DNA from: Phytobacter diazotrophicus
GTDB taxonomy: Bacteria; Pseudomonadota; Gammaproteobacteria; Enterobacterales; Enterobacteriaceae
Assembly: GCA_004346725.1 (NCBI GenBank)
Contig: SMDE01000005.1
Location: 1 to 64,000 of the forward strand
Direction: 5' to 3'
DNA: 64,000 bases
How positions within the stretch are numbered: position 1 is the first letter of the stretch; every line of letters begins with the position of its first letter. This document shows positions 18,915 through 26,972 of this stretch, one piece after another. Both the position numbers and the translations under genes were made by a program. The notes under the pieces are model-generated. The model did no database searches and was not told where the DNA came from. It worked only from the letters and a program-made list of their open reading frames with translations.

Positions 18915-19883
18915 ATGAAAACTCCTGCAATTCCCTTTGATGAGGAAAAACGCCTGGCGTCGTTGCGCGAATCCGGGTTGCTTGATACAGGAACTAATGA
19001 ACGCTTTGACCGCCTGACAAGGCTGGCAAAGCGGTTGTTCAATGTTCCTATCGCGCTGGTGACCCTGGTGGGTGAAAAGACTCTGCATTTTAAAACCAGT
19101 GACGGCACCGCCCACGAAAGCCTGCCGCGCCATCTCTCCTTTTGTGGACACACCATCCTCAGCACAACGCCGCTTATCGTCAACGATGCCGGTAGCGACG
19201 AGCGTTTTTGTGATAACCCACTGGTAACCGGCGAATCCCATCTGCGCTTTTATGCAGGCTATCCACTGCGTCTGCCCGATGGGGCGCTGGTCGGCTCATT
19301 TTGTCTGCTCGATCGCAGCCCGCGCGCTTTCTCATCCACCGAGGTGGATATTCTGAAAGATTTTGCGCTGATCGTGGAAAATGAGTTTGCGGTGATGAGC
19401 GCCGCGACCACCGATGAACTCACCGGGCTGTTTAACCGCCGTGCGTTTGATAACCTGGTGAAATTTGCGATAAACAGCGCCCGTCGTCGCGCGGAACCGC
19501 TAGCGCTGGCGTGGGTGGATCTTGACGGTTTCAAGCAGATCAACGACACCTGGGGCCATAACGAGGGTGATGAAGCCCTGCGTTCAATGGCAAAAGTGAT
19601 GCGCGCAAGCTTCCGGGAAGCGGATCTGTTAGTGCGCTATGGTGGGGATGAGTTCGCAGTCCTTTTTTCCGACACCCATGAGCAGGGGGCGTGGATTGCC
19701 CTGGAGTATCTGGTGGAGCAGACTCAGGCCTGGAACTTGTCCTCTGGCAAACCCTGGAAGCTTGCCTTTTCCTGGGGGGTAAGTGAGTTCGATCATAACG
19801 GTAACGGCGATATAAAAGCCTGGCTGGAAGATGCGGATGCCAAGATGTACGCCATGAAGACGAAAAACCATCGCGAACGCTAG
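18915..19883 (+). CDS. GAF-GGDEF diguanylate cyclase, soluble
   Basis: A 322-residue soluble protein. A GAF domain covers about residues 20-155 (FCGHTILSTTPLIVND and YAGYPLRLPDGALVGSFCL are typical). A GGDEF domain follows with the motif intact at about residues 243-247 and an RxxD inhibitory site (READ) five residues before. There are no membrane segments. The GAF domain probably binds a small ligand or senses redox; which one is unknown. It is the third cyclase gene in a row, all on the same strand but with separate 110-150 bp gaps. Confidence 0.9.
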   Translation: MKTPAIPFDEEKRLASLRESGLLDTGTNERFDRLTRLAKRLFNVPIALVTLVGEKTLHFKTSDGTAHESLPRHLSFCGHTILSTTPLIVNDAGSDERFCDNPLVTGESHLRFYAGYPLRLPDGALVGSFCLLDRSPRAFSSTEVDILKDFALIVENEFAVMSAATTDELTGLFNRRAFDNLVKFAINSARRRAEPLALAWVDLDGFKQINDTWGHNEGDEALRSMAKVMRASFREADLLVRYGGDEFAVLFSDTHEQGAWIALEYLVEQTQAWNLSSGKPWKLAFSWGVSEFDHNGNGDIKAWLEDADAKMYAMKTKNHRER

Positions 19884-19963
19884 TGACATAATAAAAACCT
19901 ATGACACGGGATGTTGTGTTAACAATATGTAAAATGCATAGTGGTTATTTTTAAGGAACAAAA

Positions 19964-20491
19964 ATGACCACCACCTCTTTAGTTCGCCTCCTTGATGCCA
20001 GCGAAATCCGTGCCCGTATCGATGAACTCTGTGACGTATTAGAAAACTGCGTGCAGGGCGGGGCGTCCGTCAGTTTTATGTTGCCTTTTGGGCGGGAAAA
20101 ATCTCGCGCCTTCTGGCAGGGTGTGGCTGACAGCGCAGGGCGTAATGAACGCGTCGTACTGGTAGATGAAAATAGTGAAGGCCTTATAAACGGCACCGTT
20201 CAGCTTATTGTCAACCAGCCCGAAAACCAGCCGCATCGTGCCGATGTCGCCAAACTCCTGGTGCATGAACGTGCCCGACGTCAGGGTATCGCCGGTAAGT
20301 TAATGGCACACCTTGAAATCGTTGCCCGTGAGCAGGGAAAAACGGTACTGGTACTGGACACCAGTACCGGGAGCGGGGCGGAATCTTTCTATACCCGGTG
20401 CGGCTGGCAAAAGGTCGGTGAGATCCCGCGCTATGCCCTAATGCCAGATGGGGCGATGACCGCGACGAGCGTCTTTTATAAGTTTTTGTGA
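19964..20491 (+). CDS. GNAT family N-acetyltransferase
   Basis: A 175-residue acetyltransferase. The acetyl-CoA-binding signature is RARRQGIAGKLMAHLE near residue 105, and the C-terminus has TGSGAESFYTRCGWQKVGEIPRYAL (shortened: SGAESFYTRCGW). The ATG at 19964 follows AAGGAAC. It resembles enterobacterial acetyltransferases of unknown or antibiotic-like substrates. Confidence 0.88.
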   Translation: MTTTSLVRLLDASEIRARIDELCDVLENCVQGGASVSFMLPFGREKSRAFWQGVADSAGRNERVVLVDENSEGLINGTVQLIVNQPENQPHRADVAKLLVHERARRQGIAGKLMAHLEIVAREQGKTVLVLDTSTGSGAESFYTRCGWQKVGEIPRYALMPDGAMTATSVFYKFL

Positions 20492-20560
20492 CGGGTGTTG
20501 TATTTTTGTGATTGCCGTTGGAAATGTTGTCTCGCTTTGATCAAAACAGGGGTTCATGGT

Positions 20561-20620
20561 CGAAAAGTTTGGTAAGTTATTAGACCAATCTTCCTAGGTT
20601 GTATGACTAATCAAAAAAGG
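20561..20620 (+). promoter_or_regulatory. uxaB upstream region with possible ExuR/UxuR sites
   Basis: Two elements resemble hexuronate-regulator half-sites: TTGGT (20569-20573) opposed to ACCAA (20584-20588), and TTGTATGACTAA near 20599-20610. UxaB genes are normally repressed by ExuR. The motif match is by eye and only partial. Confidence 0.35.
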
Positions 20621-20628
20621 AACCCATT

Positions 20629-22080
20629 GTGAACACAGTTAACCGTCGCGATTTCCCCGGCGCTTCTTACCCAGAGCGTGTGATTCAGTTTGGCGAAGGC
20701 AACTTTCTGCGTGCCTTCGTCGACTGGCAGATCGATTTATTGAACGAGCACACTGACCTCAATGCCGGGGTGGTGATTGTTCGTCCAATCGACAGCGACT
20801 TCCCGCCCTCTCTGAGCACCCAGGACGGCTTGTATACCACTATCATTCGTGGCCTGAATGAGCAGGGCGAAGCGGTTAGCGACTCACGCCTGATCCGTTC
20901 CGTGAATCGTGAAATCAGTGTTTACGGGCAGTACGATGAGTTCCTGAAACTTGCGCATAACCCGGAGATGCGTTTCGTCTTCTCCAACACTACCGAAGCC
21001 GGTATTAGCTATCACGCTGGCGACAAATTCGATGACGCACCTGCGGTGAGCTATCCGGCGAAACTGACCCGTCTGCTGTTCGAACGCTTTAGCCACTTTA
21101 ACGGCGCGGCAGATAAAGGTTGGGTCATCATCCCGTGTGAACTGATTGACTACAACGGTGACGCGCTGCGTGAACTGGTGCTGCGCTATGCGCAGGACTG
21201 GGCGCTGGGCGATGCGTTCGTGGCATGGCTCGATTCTGCTAACACCTTCTGCTCAACGCTGGTTGACCGTATCGTAACGGGCTATCCGCGCGATGAAGTG
21301 GCAAAAATTGAAGCGGAACTGGGTTACCATGACAACTTCCTCGACACCGCAGAACACTTCTATCTGTTTGTGATCCAGGGGCCGCAGTCACTGGCCGCCG
21401 AACTACGTCTGGACAGATATCCACTGAACGTGCTGATTGTCGACGACATCAAACCCTATAAAGAACGCAAAGTCGCTATTCTGAACGGTGCGCATACCGC
21501 ACTGGTTCCGGTTGCCTTCCAGGCGGGTCTTGATACCGTGGGCGAGGCCATGAACGATACCGAAATCTGTGCCTTTGTTGAGAAAGCGATTTATGAAGAG
21601 ATCATCCCGGTGCTCGACCTGCCGCGTGATGAGCTGGAATCCTTTGCCAGCGCGGTGACCGGGCGTTTCCGTAACCCGTATATCAAACATCAGTTGCTCT
21701 CTATCGCCCTGAACGGCATGACCAAATTCCGTACCCGCATTCTGCCGCAACTGCTGGCAGGGCAGAAAGCTACCGGTAAACTGCCTGCGCGCCTGACTTT
21801 TGCGCTGGCCGCGTTGATCGCTTTCTACCGTGCAGACCGCAATGGCGAAGCCTATCCGGTGCAGGATGACGCCCACTGGATCACCCGTTACCAGCAACTG
21901 TGGGGCCAACATGGTGATCATCAGATCAGCACCAGCGATCTGGTAAAAGCGGTATTGTCGGTCAGCGAACACTGGGAGCAGGACCTGACTCAAGTCAGTG
22001 GACTGGTAGAACAAGTTTCTCTGGATCTCGACGCTATCCTGCTGCAGGGCATGCGTCAGGCTGTGAAACCGCTGTGCTAA
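20629..22080 (+). CDS. uxaB: Tagaturonate reductase (altronate oxidoreductase) UxaB
   Basis: A 483-residue member of the polyol/mannitol dehydrogenase superfamily, the usual length for UxaB. The N-terminal [13 protein letters not shown] segment is the coenzyme-binding signature. The catalytic-lysine region [19 protein letters not shown] is near residue 270 (shortened: [13 protein letters not shown]). It reduces D-tagaturonate to D-altronate with NADH in galacturonate breakdown. The start is a GTG with AAAAAGGAA upstream. It marks the end of the E. coli-like block (uxaB follows dgcF there too). Confidence 0.95.
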   Translation: MNTVNRRDFPGASYPERVIQFGEGNFLRAFVDWQIDLLNEHTDLNAGVVIVRPIDSDFPPSLSTQDGLYTTIIRGLNEQGEAVSDSRLIRSVNREISVYGQYDEFLKLAHNPEMRFVFSNTTEAGISYHAGDKFDDAPAVSYPAKLTRLLFERFSHFNGAADKGWVIIPCELIDYNGDALRELVLRYAQDWALGDAFVAWLDSANTFCSTLVDRIVTGYPRDEVAKIEAELGYHDNFLDTAEHFYLFVIQGPQSLAAELRLDRYPLNVLIVDDIKPYKERKVAILNGAHTALVPVAFQAGLDTVGEAMNDTEICAFVEKAIYEEIIPVLDLPRDELESFASAVTGRFRNPYIKHQLLSIALNGMTKFRTRILPQLLAGQKATGKLPARLTFALAALIAFYRADRNGEAYPVQDDAHWITRYQQLWGQHGDHQISTSDLVKAVLSVSEHWEQDLTQVSGLVEQVSLDLDAILLQGMRQAVKPLC

Positions 22081-22104
22081 TGGCATTCTGTTAAGCGTGT
22101 AACG

Positions 22105-22132
22105 AACCCGGCTTGCGCCGGGTTTTCTTTTT
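22105..22132 (+). terminator. Rho-independent terminator after uxaB
   Basis: An 8-bp stem (AACCCGGC, loop TTGC, GCCGGGTT) is followed by TTCTTTTT. It begins 25 bases after the uxaB stop. Confidence 0.9.
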
Positions 22133-22330
22133 CCTGTCTTTAGTTACAACATACTATTAAAGAGAATTAAAGCACGCGCATCAGAATCGGCGGAAAAATG
22201 TGAAAAGGTCTGTCAGGACGGAAGATCTTTTCTATACTTTACTTTGCCACACCAGTGCCGATACGTTCGGCCAGGGAAATCCGTTGTTGCCGCAGCCTGG
22301 CGCAACAAGAACGAAAGAGAGGGACAAGCA

Positions 22331-22435
22331 ATGGAAAAGCTGGAAAGAGCGGTGCCTGTTGTTATGGGTCTGGTCGTCAGTATTTCGCTTATTGCCACGG
22401 CATGGGATATCTCATTCGTCAGTACTTTGCCCTGA
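22331..22435 (+). CDS. Small single-pass membrane protein, 34 residues
   Basis: A 34-residue open frame (MEKLERAVP...) with GAGAGGGAC as ribosome site. A charged N-terminus (EKLER) is followed by about 18 hydrophobic residues (VPVVMGLVVSISLIATAW), as in small inner-membrane proteins of enterobacteria. A TATACT -10-like box lies near 22232. It has its own hairpin directly downstream. It is not recognised as a known family. The longer frame from 22244 has no start support. Confidence 0.5.
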   Translation: MEKLERAVPVVMGLVVSISLIATAWDISFVSTLP

Positions 22436-22441
22436 GTAGTT

Positions 22442-22472
22442 GCCTGAAAGGGGACACGTTCCCCTTTCAGGC
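22442..22472. terminator. Hairpin between small ORF and MocR gene
   Basis: A 13-bp perfect stem (GCCTGAAAGGGGA at 22442-22454, TCCCCTTTCAGGC at 22460-22472) with a 5-nt loop lies between two convergent genes. It overlaps the last codons of the minus-strand gene. Neither side has a strong U-tract, but the stem is stable enough to act in both directions. Confidence 0.6.
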
Positions 22473-23864
22473 CTTAAACCATTCCCGTGTTTCTTTCGAC
22501 ACTCGTTGTAATAACGCCACCGCCTCTTCGCTGCTATGAATATTGGTGTAACCCATGATTAACCCGTAGCGTTTTTCAGGGCTGTTATACCACTCTGAAA
22601 GTGGACTGACCTTTAGCTGCGCGTTTTGCCAGATTTTTGCCAGATGTACATCTTCTGTGCCATGGCGCAAAAAAGCGATAATGTGCATGCCGCCATCGTT
22701 AACCTCAACATCAAACAGATCCGGAAAAACCAGGCTTAGCGCATCGAGTGCCATCTGGCGACGTTGCTGATAAAGCGTGCGCATCTTCTTTAAATGGCGA
22801 AAGAAATGTCCTTCTGCAAGGAAGTTCGCAACGATTTTTTGTGTCAGCACCGGTTGTGCGCTTTCAGTGATTTCACCTGCCTCATGAAAGGCGTTAAGGG
22901 TGGTGCGCGGCATAACCAGATAGCTGATACGCAGGGCAGGCATCACCGTTTTACTGAATGTGCCCATATAAATGACCCGATCCTCATTATCAATACTCTT
23001 GAGGGCAGGCAGTACCTTGCGGGTGTAATGGAATTCGCCATCATAATCATCTTCTATGATCCATGCGTTGTTAGCATTGGCCCACTCCAGTAACTGGCGT
23101 TTACGCGGCAGGGAAAGGGTGACCGCCAGCGGGCTATGGTGTGAGGGAGTGATGCAGACAAAGCGGGCATCCGAATGGTATTTCAACAGATAATCAACGT
23201 TAAGCCCCTGCTTGTCGACTGGCGCGTAATGAAGGTTTTCGACCTTCTTTCTCAGTAATTGCTGACCAAAGATATAGCCCGGATTTTCAATAACGACTTT
23301 ATCGACGCGCGTCGCCAGCGCATCGAGGATAAGCGTAAGATTATTACGATAACCTCCAGTGATATAAATCTGCTCCGCCGTGCAGGTCAGCCCACGAGAA
23401 ACACTCAGATAACGGGCAATGGCCTCACGTAGCGGCGGATAGCCCATCAGTGGGGGATTGGTCATCTCTTTGGGTGACATAGCGCGCACGGCTTTGCCGG
23501 ACAGAAGCAGCCATTTCTTGTAAGGAAAGGCATCCAGTGCGGGAATGCCCAAACGGAAATAGCCCTCCCTGTCGCGAACATCTACCATTGATCTGAGCTG
23601 TGTGTCAGCGGTCCAGGCCTGAACGGGGCATTCTGCCTTTTTGGGGATCAGCAGGTCCGGGTTTACCCGTGTGCCTTTCGCACCCTGGCTGACCAGATAG
23701 CCTTCGCCTACCAGAATGGCATACGCCGTTTCCACGGTTTTTCGCGCCACCTCCAGTTCGTCAGCCAGCACACGCACCGAAGGGACTTTGTCTCCGGGTC
23801 TTAACAACCCGCTGAGAATGTTGTGGCGATAGCGTTCGTAAATGTCACGATAGCCTAATCTCAT
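22467..23864 (-). CDS. MocR/PdxR-type GntR regulator with aminotransferase domain
   Basis: A 465-residue MocR-family regulator. The winged helix-turn-helix is at residues 5-72 (LRPGDKVPSVRVLADELEVARKT, shortened: PSVRVLADELEVAR). A class I aminotransferase-like domain fills the rest. The PLP-binding lysine is in the TFSKTVMPALR segment near residue 303, and the GGYRNNL and ENPGY segments are typical. Such regulators sense PLP, amines or GABA-like ligands. The start ATG at 23864 follows AGGTAGGAC. It is divergent from a carboxymuconolactone decarboxylase-family gene, which it probably controls. Confidence 0.9.
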   Translation of the reverse strand: MRLGYRDIYERYRHNILSGLLRPGDKVPSVRVLADELEVARKTVETAYAILVGEGYLVSQGAKGTRVNPDLLIPKKAECPVQAWTADTQLRSMVDVRDREGYFRLGIPALDAFPYKKWLLLSGKAVRAMSPKEMTNPPLMGYPPLREAIARYLSVSRGLTCTAEQIYITGGYRNNLTLILDALATRVDKVVIENPGYIFGQQLLRKKVENLHYAPVDKQGLNVDYLLKYHSDARFVCITPSHHSPLAVTLSLPRKRQLLEWANANNAWIIEDDYDGEFHYTRKVLPALKSIDNEDRVIYMGTFSKTVMPALRISYLVMPRTTLNAFHEAGEITESAQPVLTQKIVANFLAEGHFFRHLKKMRTLYQQRRQMALDALSLVFPDLFDVEVNDGGMHIIAFLRHGTEDVHLAKIWQNAQLKVSPLSEWYNSPEKRYGLIMGYTNIHSSEEAVALLQRVSKETREWFKA

Positions 23865-23880
23865 GTCCTACCTCATTTGT

Positions 23881-23941
23881 CTGTTTTTGTACCTTTTTAG
23901 TACGTCATAAATCTCTAATATAGCGGCTGTCAAATCAATTC
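23881..23941. promoter_or_regulatory. Divergent promoter region of MocR gene and CMD-family gene
   Basis: A short intergenic segment. It holds two GTAC boxes (23889-23892 and 23900-23903) separated by an AT-rich spacer, a possible operator for the MocR protein. This is a visual guess. Confidence 0.35.
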
Positions 23942-23956
23942 ATGAGGAAAATGACA

Positions 23957-24436
23957 ATGACCACTCGCGCTAACCACTTCCAGACCGCACCTGTACTTAT
24001 CAACACGCTGGTTGAAGCCAGCATGGCATCACATAAAAGTTCACTGGATGGAGCAATCAAAAACCTGGTGGATATTCGCGCTTCTCAACTTAACGGCTGC
24101 GCGTTTTGTCTGGATATGCATGTGAAGCAGGGCAAACTGCGCGGCGAACGCGAACTGCGTCTTTACCATGTGGCTATCTGGCGGGAATCACCCTTGTTTA
24201 GCGCCAAAGAAAAAGCGGCGCTGGCGTTAACCGAAGCCTTAACACATCTCGGTCCGCAAGGGGTGACGGATGAGGTTTATCGCCACGTGCGGGATCATTT
24301 TAGCGAGGTAGAAATTTCCGAACTGGCGTTTGCCATTGCCACCATCAACGCCTGGAACCGCCTGCAGATTCTCGCGCAAATAGCACCCGGCTCGCAGGAT
24401 GCGGCCTATGGTCTGGATCGCGCCGGGTTACAGTGA
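23957..24436 (+). CDS. Carboxymuconolactone decarboxylase (AhpD-like) family protein
   Basis: A 159-residue all-helical protein of the CMD/AhpD family. The redox-type motif C-x-x-C followed by His is NGCAFCLDMH near residue 49. Family members of this type act as peroxide-reducing or unknown redox enzymes. The start is the ATG at 23957, seven bases behind GAGGAAA; ATGs at 23942 and 23951 are too close to it. It is divergent from the MocR gene and ends nine bases inside the convergent LysR gene. Confidence 0.88.
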   Translation: MTTRANHFQTAPVLINTLVEASMASHKSSLDGAIKNLVDIRASQLNGCAFCLDMHVKQGKLRGERELRLYHVAIWRESPLFSAKEKAALALTEALTHLGPQGVTDEVYRHVRDHFSEVEISELAFAIATINAWNRLQILAQIAPGSQDAAYGLDRAGLQ

Positions 24437-25330
24437 GTGCTGCCTGTACTCGCGGATAAAGGCGATAAACGTCTGCAAACCGGCAGGGATATGACGATGA
24501 CCGGGGTAATACAAACACAGCCCTTTAAAGGGCTGTGTCCACTCATTGAGCACACTGACCAGCCGGCCTGAACGTAAATCATCTGCAATATACAATTCCG
24601 GTAAAAAACCGATGCCAAGCCCGGCGCGTACCGCGGCAATGGATGTAAACAGGTCGGTGGTGGCAAGTCTCGGCGGCACGGCAATGGCAAATTGTTCGCC
24701 GTGACGCGCAAACTCCCAGCGATAAATACCCCCGTGCGACATTCGCATGCAGATACCTTGCTGCCGGGTGAGGGCTTCCGGGGTGAGCGGCGTGCCGTGT
24801 TCAGCAAACCATTGTGGCGTGGCGACCACCCGCATATGAATATCCGGCGTCAGCGGCACGGCAATCATATCCTGTGGAACCGCTTCCGCCAGACGAACCC
24901 CGGCGTCGTACCCCTCGGCGACAATATCGATCATGCGGGCATCACTGGCGGTTTCCATGCGCATTTGCGGATAGCGCGCCAGAAAAGCAATCACCAGTTC
25001 ATCGAAAAATAGCTGCCCGATAGCCTGCGGTACATTAATGCGTAAGGTACCGGAAGGCTCATCAGGCTGGCTGTGAATTTCGTCCGCGGCCTGCTGGATC
25101 TCTTGCAATGCCGGACCGATGCGGGCGACAAAACGCTGTCCGGCTTCGGTGAGCGCGACACTGCGAGTCGTGCGGTTAAAAAGTCTGGCGTCAAGACGCG
25201 TTTCCAGCCCGGCGATGGCATTACTGACCGCCGTTGCCGACATCCCCAGCTCCTGAGCTGCGGCACGAAAGCTTCCCCGACGCAGCACCGCCATCACCAC
25301 TTCCAGTTCAATCAAACCTGAACGATGCAT
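24428..25330 (-). CDS. LysR-family transcriptional regulator
   Basis: A 300-residue LysR regulator. The helix-turn-helix is at residues 18-40 (GSFRAAAQELGMSATAVSNAI region), followed by a substrate-binding domain with the VRLAEAVPQDM segment typical of the DsdC/YafC-like group of LysR proteins. It is divergent from the aldehyde dehydrogenase gene at 25429. The 98-bp gap between them holds two good inverted repeats, so it likely controls that gene. Confidence 0.9.
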   Translation of the reverse strand: MHRSGLIELEVVMAVLRRGSFRAAAQELGMSATAVSNAIAGLETRLDARLFNRTTRSVALTEAGQRFVARIGPALQEIQQAADEIHSQPDEPSGTLRINVPQAIGQLFFDELVIAFLARYPQMRMETASDARMIDIVAEGYDAGVRLAEAVPQDMIAVPLTPDIHMRVVATPQWFAEHGTPLTPEALTRQQGICMRMSHGGIYRWEFARHGEQFAIAVPPRLATTDLFTSIAAVRAGLGIGFLPELYIADDLRSGRLVSVLNEWTQPFKGLCLYYPGHRHIPAGLQTFIAFIREYRQHSL

Positions 25331-25331
25331 A

Positions 25332-25379
25332 GATTATCCTGATAATCGAAACAACCCTTGCAGGATAACCCGGATTATC
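25332..25379. promoter_or_regulatory. Two inverted repeats between LysR and ALDH genes
   Basis: A perfect repeat GATTATC-CT-GATAATC (25332-25347) and a second, GATAA-N6-TTATC (25364-25379), are spaced about 32 bases (three helical turns) apart. This layout suits a LysR-type tetramer binding to both. The left copy starts two bases beyond the regulator's ATG codon. Confidence 0.55.
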
Positions 25380-25428
25380 GGCGCGATAAAGCTGTGCCAG
25401 ACTGGCTGCATTAACCGTGGAGGGCACT

Positions 25429-26844
25429 ATGCGACAGCTTGAACATCTCTGGATCAATGGCGAATTTACCCGGTCCCAGGGCGAGGACTATTTCGATCTA
25501 TATAACCCTTCTACCGCCGAGGTAACAGGGCGGATACGTATGGCAAATGCCGATGACGCCTCGCGGGCAATTGCAGCGGCAAAAGCGGCCTTTGTTCACT
25601 GGTCGCACACAAGTGTTGAAGAGCGGCTGGCAGTTTTACAGCGAATGCGTGATGCCATGGCCGCCTGTCAGGATGAACTGCTGCATGCCATTAGCGAGGA
25701 GTACGGTGCCCCGGCGTCACGTTCCGCGTGGATGGCCAGTTATCCGGTGGCGGTGATTGATCAGGTCATACATGATTTACGGCAATTTGAATTTTCCACT
25801 GCGGTTGGCAAAGCCCAGGTGAAGATGACACCGCTCGGGGTGGCCGGGCTTATTACACCGTGGAACAGTAACGCCGGGTTTATCTGCGGCAAACTCGCCG
25901 CGGCGCTGGCGGCTGGTTGTACGGCGGTGATCAAACCAAGCGAGATGAGCGGGTTACAAACCCATGTGGTGATGAAAGCGCTGCATACGGCCGCGCTACC
26001 ACCGGGTGTTTGCAATATCGTTACCGGCTTTGGCACGGTGGTGGGTGAGGCCATAAGCCGTCATCCGGACGTTGCCAAAATTTCGTTTACCGGCTCGACG
26101 CAGACCGGTAAGGCGATTTTGCGTAATGCCGCCGAAAGTTTTAAACGTGTGACACTGGAGCTTGGCGGTAAATCTCCAACCTTGATTCTGGACGATGCCG
26201 ATCTGGCGACAGCGGTACCGCTTGCCATCCAGGCCGGTTTTATGAACAGCGGTCAGGCGTGTATCGCCGGTACGCGAATTCTGGTGCCACAATCGCGCAA
26301 AGCCGAGTGTGAAGAGGCGCTGCGCAAAGCGGTTGCGGCGGTGAAATCCGGTGACCCGCTCGACCCGCAAACGGACATTGGCCCGATGGTCAGCGAAAAA
26401 CAGTGGCAGCGGGTACAGGGATATATACACCTTGGCCTGCAAGAGGGCGCACGTCTGCTGACTGGCGGAGAAGGGCGTCCGGAAAACAGCGGGAAGGGGT
26501 GGTTTGTGAAACCGACTCTTTTTACCGATGTGGACAACAGTATGCGCATCGCCCGTGAGGAGATTTTTGGCCCGGTATTGTCGATTATTCCCTATCGAGA
26601 CGATGACGACGCCGTAGCAATCGCTAACGACACGGATTACGGTCTTAGCGCGTTGGTTTTGGGCGCAGATGTGCAGCGCGCACAGCGTATCGCCGGGCGT
26701 ATCATCTCCGGTCGGGTGCAAATCAATACCCTGGCACACGAAGCCGGGGCACCGTTTGGCGGTTTTAAACACTCAGGGATCGGTCGCGAAATGGGGCGCT
26801 GGGGGATAGCGGCGTTTATGGAGCCGAAGGCGGTGGTCAGGTAG
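25429..26844 (+). CDS. Aldehyde dehydrogenase family protein
   Basis: A 471-residue NAD(P)-dependent aldehyde dehydrogenase. The oxyanion Asn is in TPWNSNAG (near residue 145), the catalytic Glu in LELGGKSP (near 246) and the catalytic Cys in NSGQACIAG (near 280). The start ATG at 25429 has GGAGGG upstream; the GTG at 25417 is in frame. It is divergent from a LysR gene. Substrate is not evident. Confidence 0.92.
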   Translation: MRQLEHLWINGEFTRSQGEDYFDLYNPSTAEVTGRIRMANADDASRAIAAAKAAFVHWSHTSVEERLAVLQRMRDAMAACQDELLHAISEEYGAPASRSAWMASYPVAVIDQVIHDLRQFEFSTAVGKAQVKMTPLGVAGLITPWNSNAGFICGKLAAALAAGCTAVIKPSEMSGLQTHVVMKALHTAALPPGVCNIVTGFGTVVGEAISRHPDVAKISFTGSTQTGKAILRNAAESFKRVTLELGGKSPTLILDDADLATAVPLAIQAGFMNSGQACIAGTRILVPQSRKAECEEALRKAVAAVKSGDPLDPQTDIGPMVSEKQWQRVQGYIHLGLQEGARLLTGGEGRPENSGKGWFVKPTLFTDVDNSMRIAREEIFGPVLSIIPYRDDDDAVAIANDTDYGLSALVLGADVQRAQRIAGRIISGRVQINTLAHEAGAPFGGFKHSGIGREMGRWGIAAFMEPKAVVR

Positions 26845-26891
26845 CCCAGTAAAAAATGGTTTTTCGCAAGACCGATTTATGAACTGAAAAC

Positions 26892-26918
26892 AAAAAGGAT
26901 CAGCCAGGGATCCTTTTT
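26892..26918. terminator. Bidirectional Rho-independent terminator
   Basis: AAAAAGGATC (26892-26901), a 7-nt loop, then GATCCTTTTT (26909-26918). A U-tract results on both strands. It serves the aldehyde dehydrogenase gene and the convergent chemoreceptor gene. Confidence 0.9.
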
Positions 26919-26944
26919 GCCAGGATCACCAGCGACCGTAGAGA

Positions 26945-26964
26945 GACGCCGGTTTCCCGGCGTC
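26945..26964. terminator. Second hairpin near the chemoreceptor 3' end
   Basis: An 8-bp stem (GACGCCGG, loop TTTC, CCGGCGTC) lies eight bases beyond the chemoreceptor stop. The plus side is followed by ACGTTTTCTT. It may back up the stronger neighbouring terminator. Confidence 0.5.
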
Positions 26965-26972
26965 ACGTTTTC

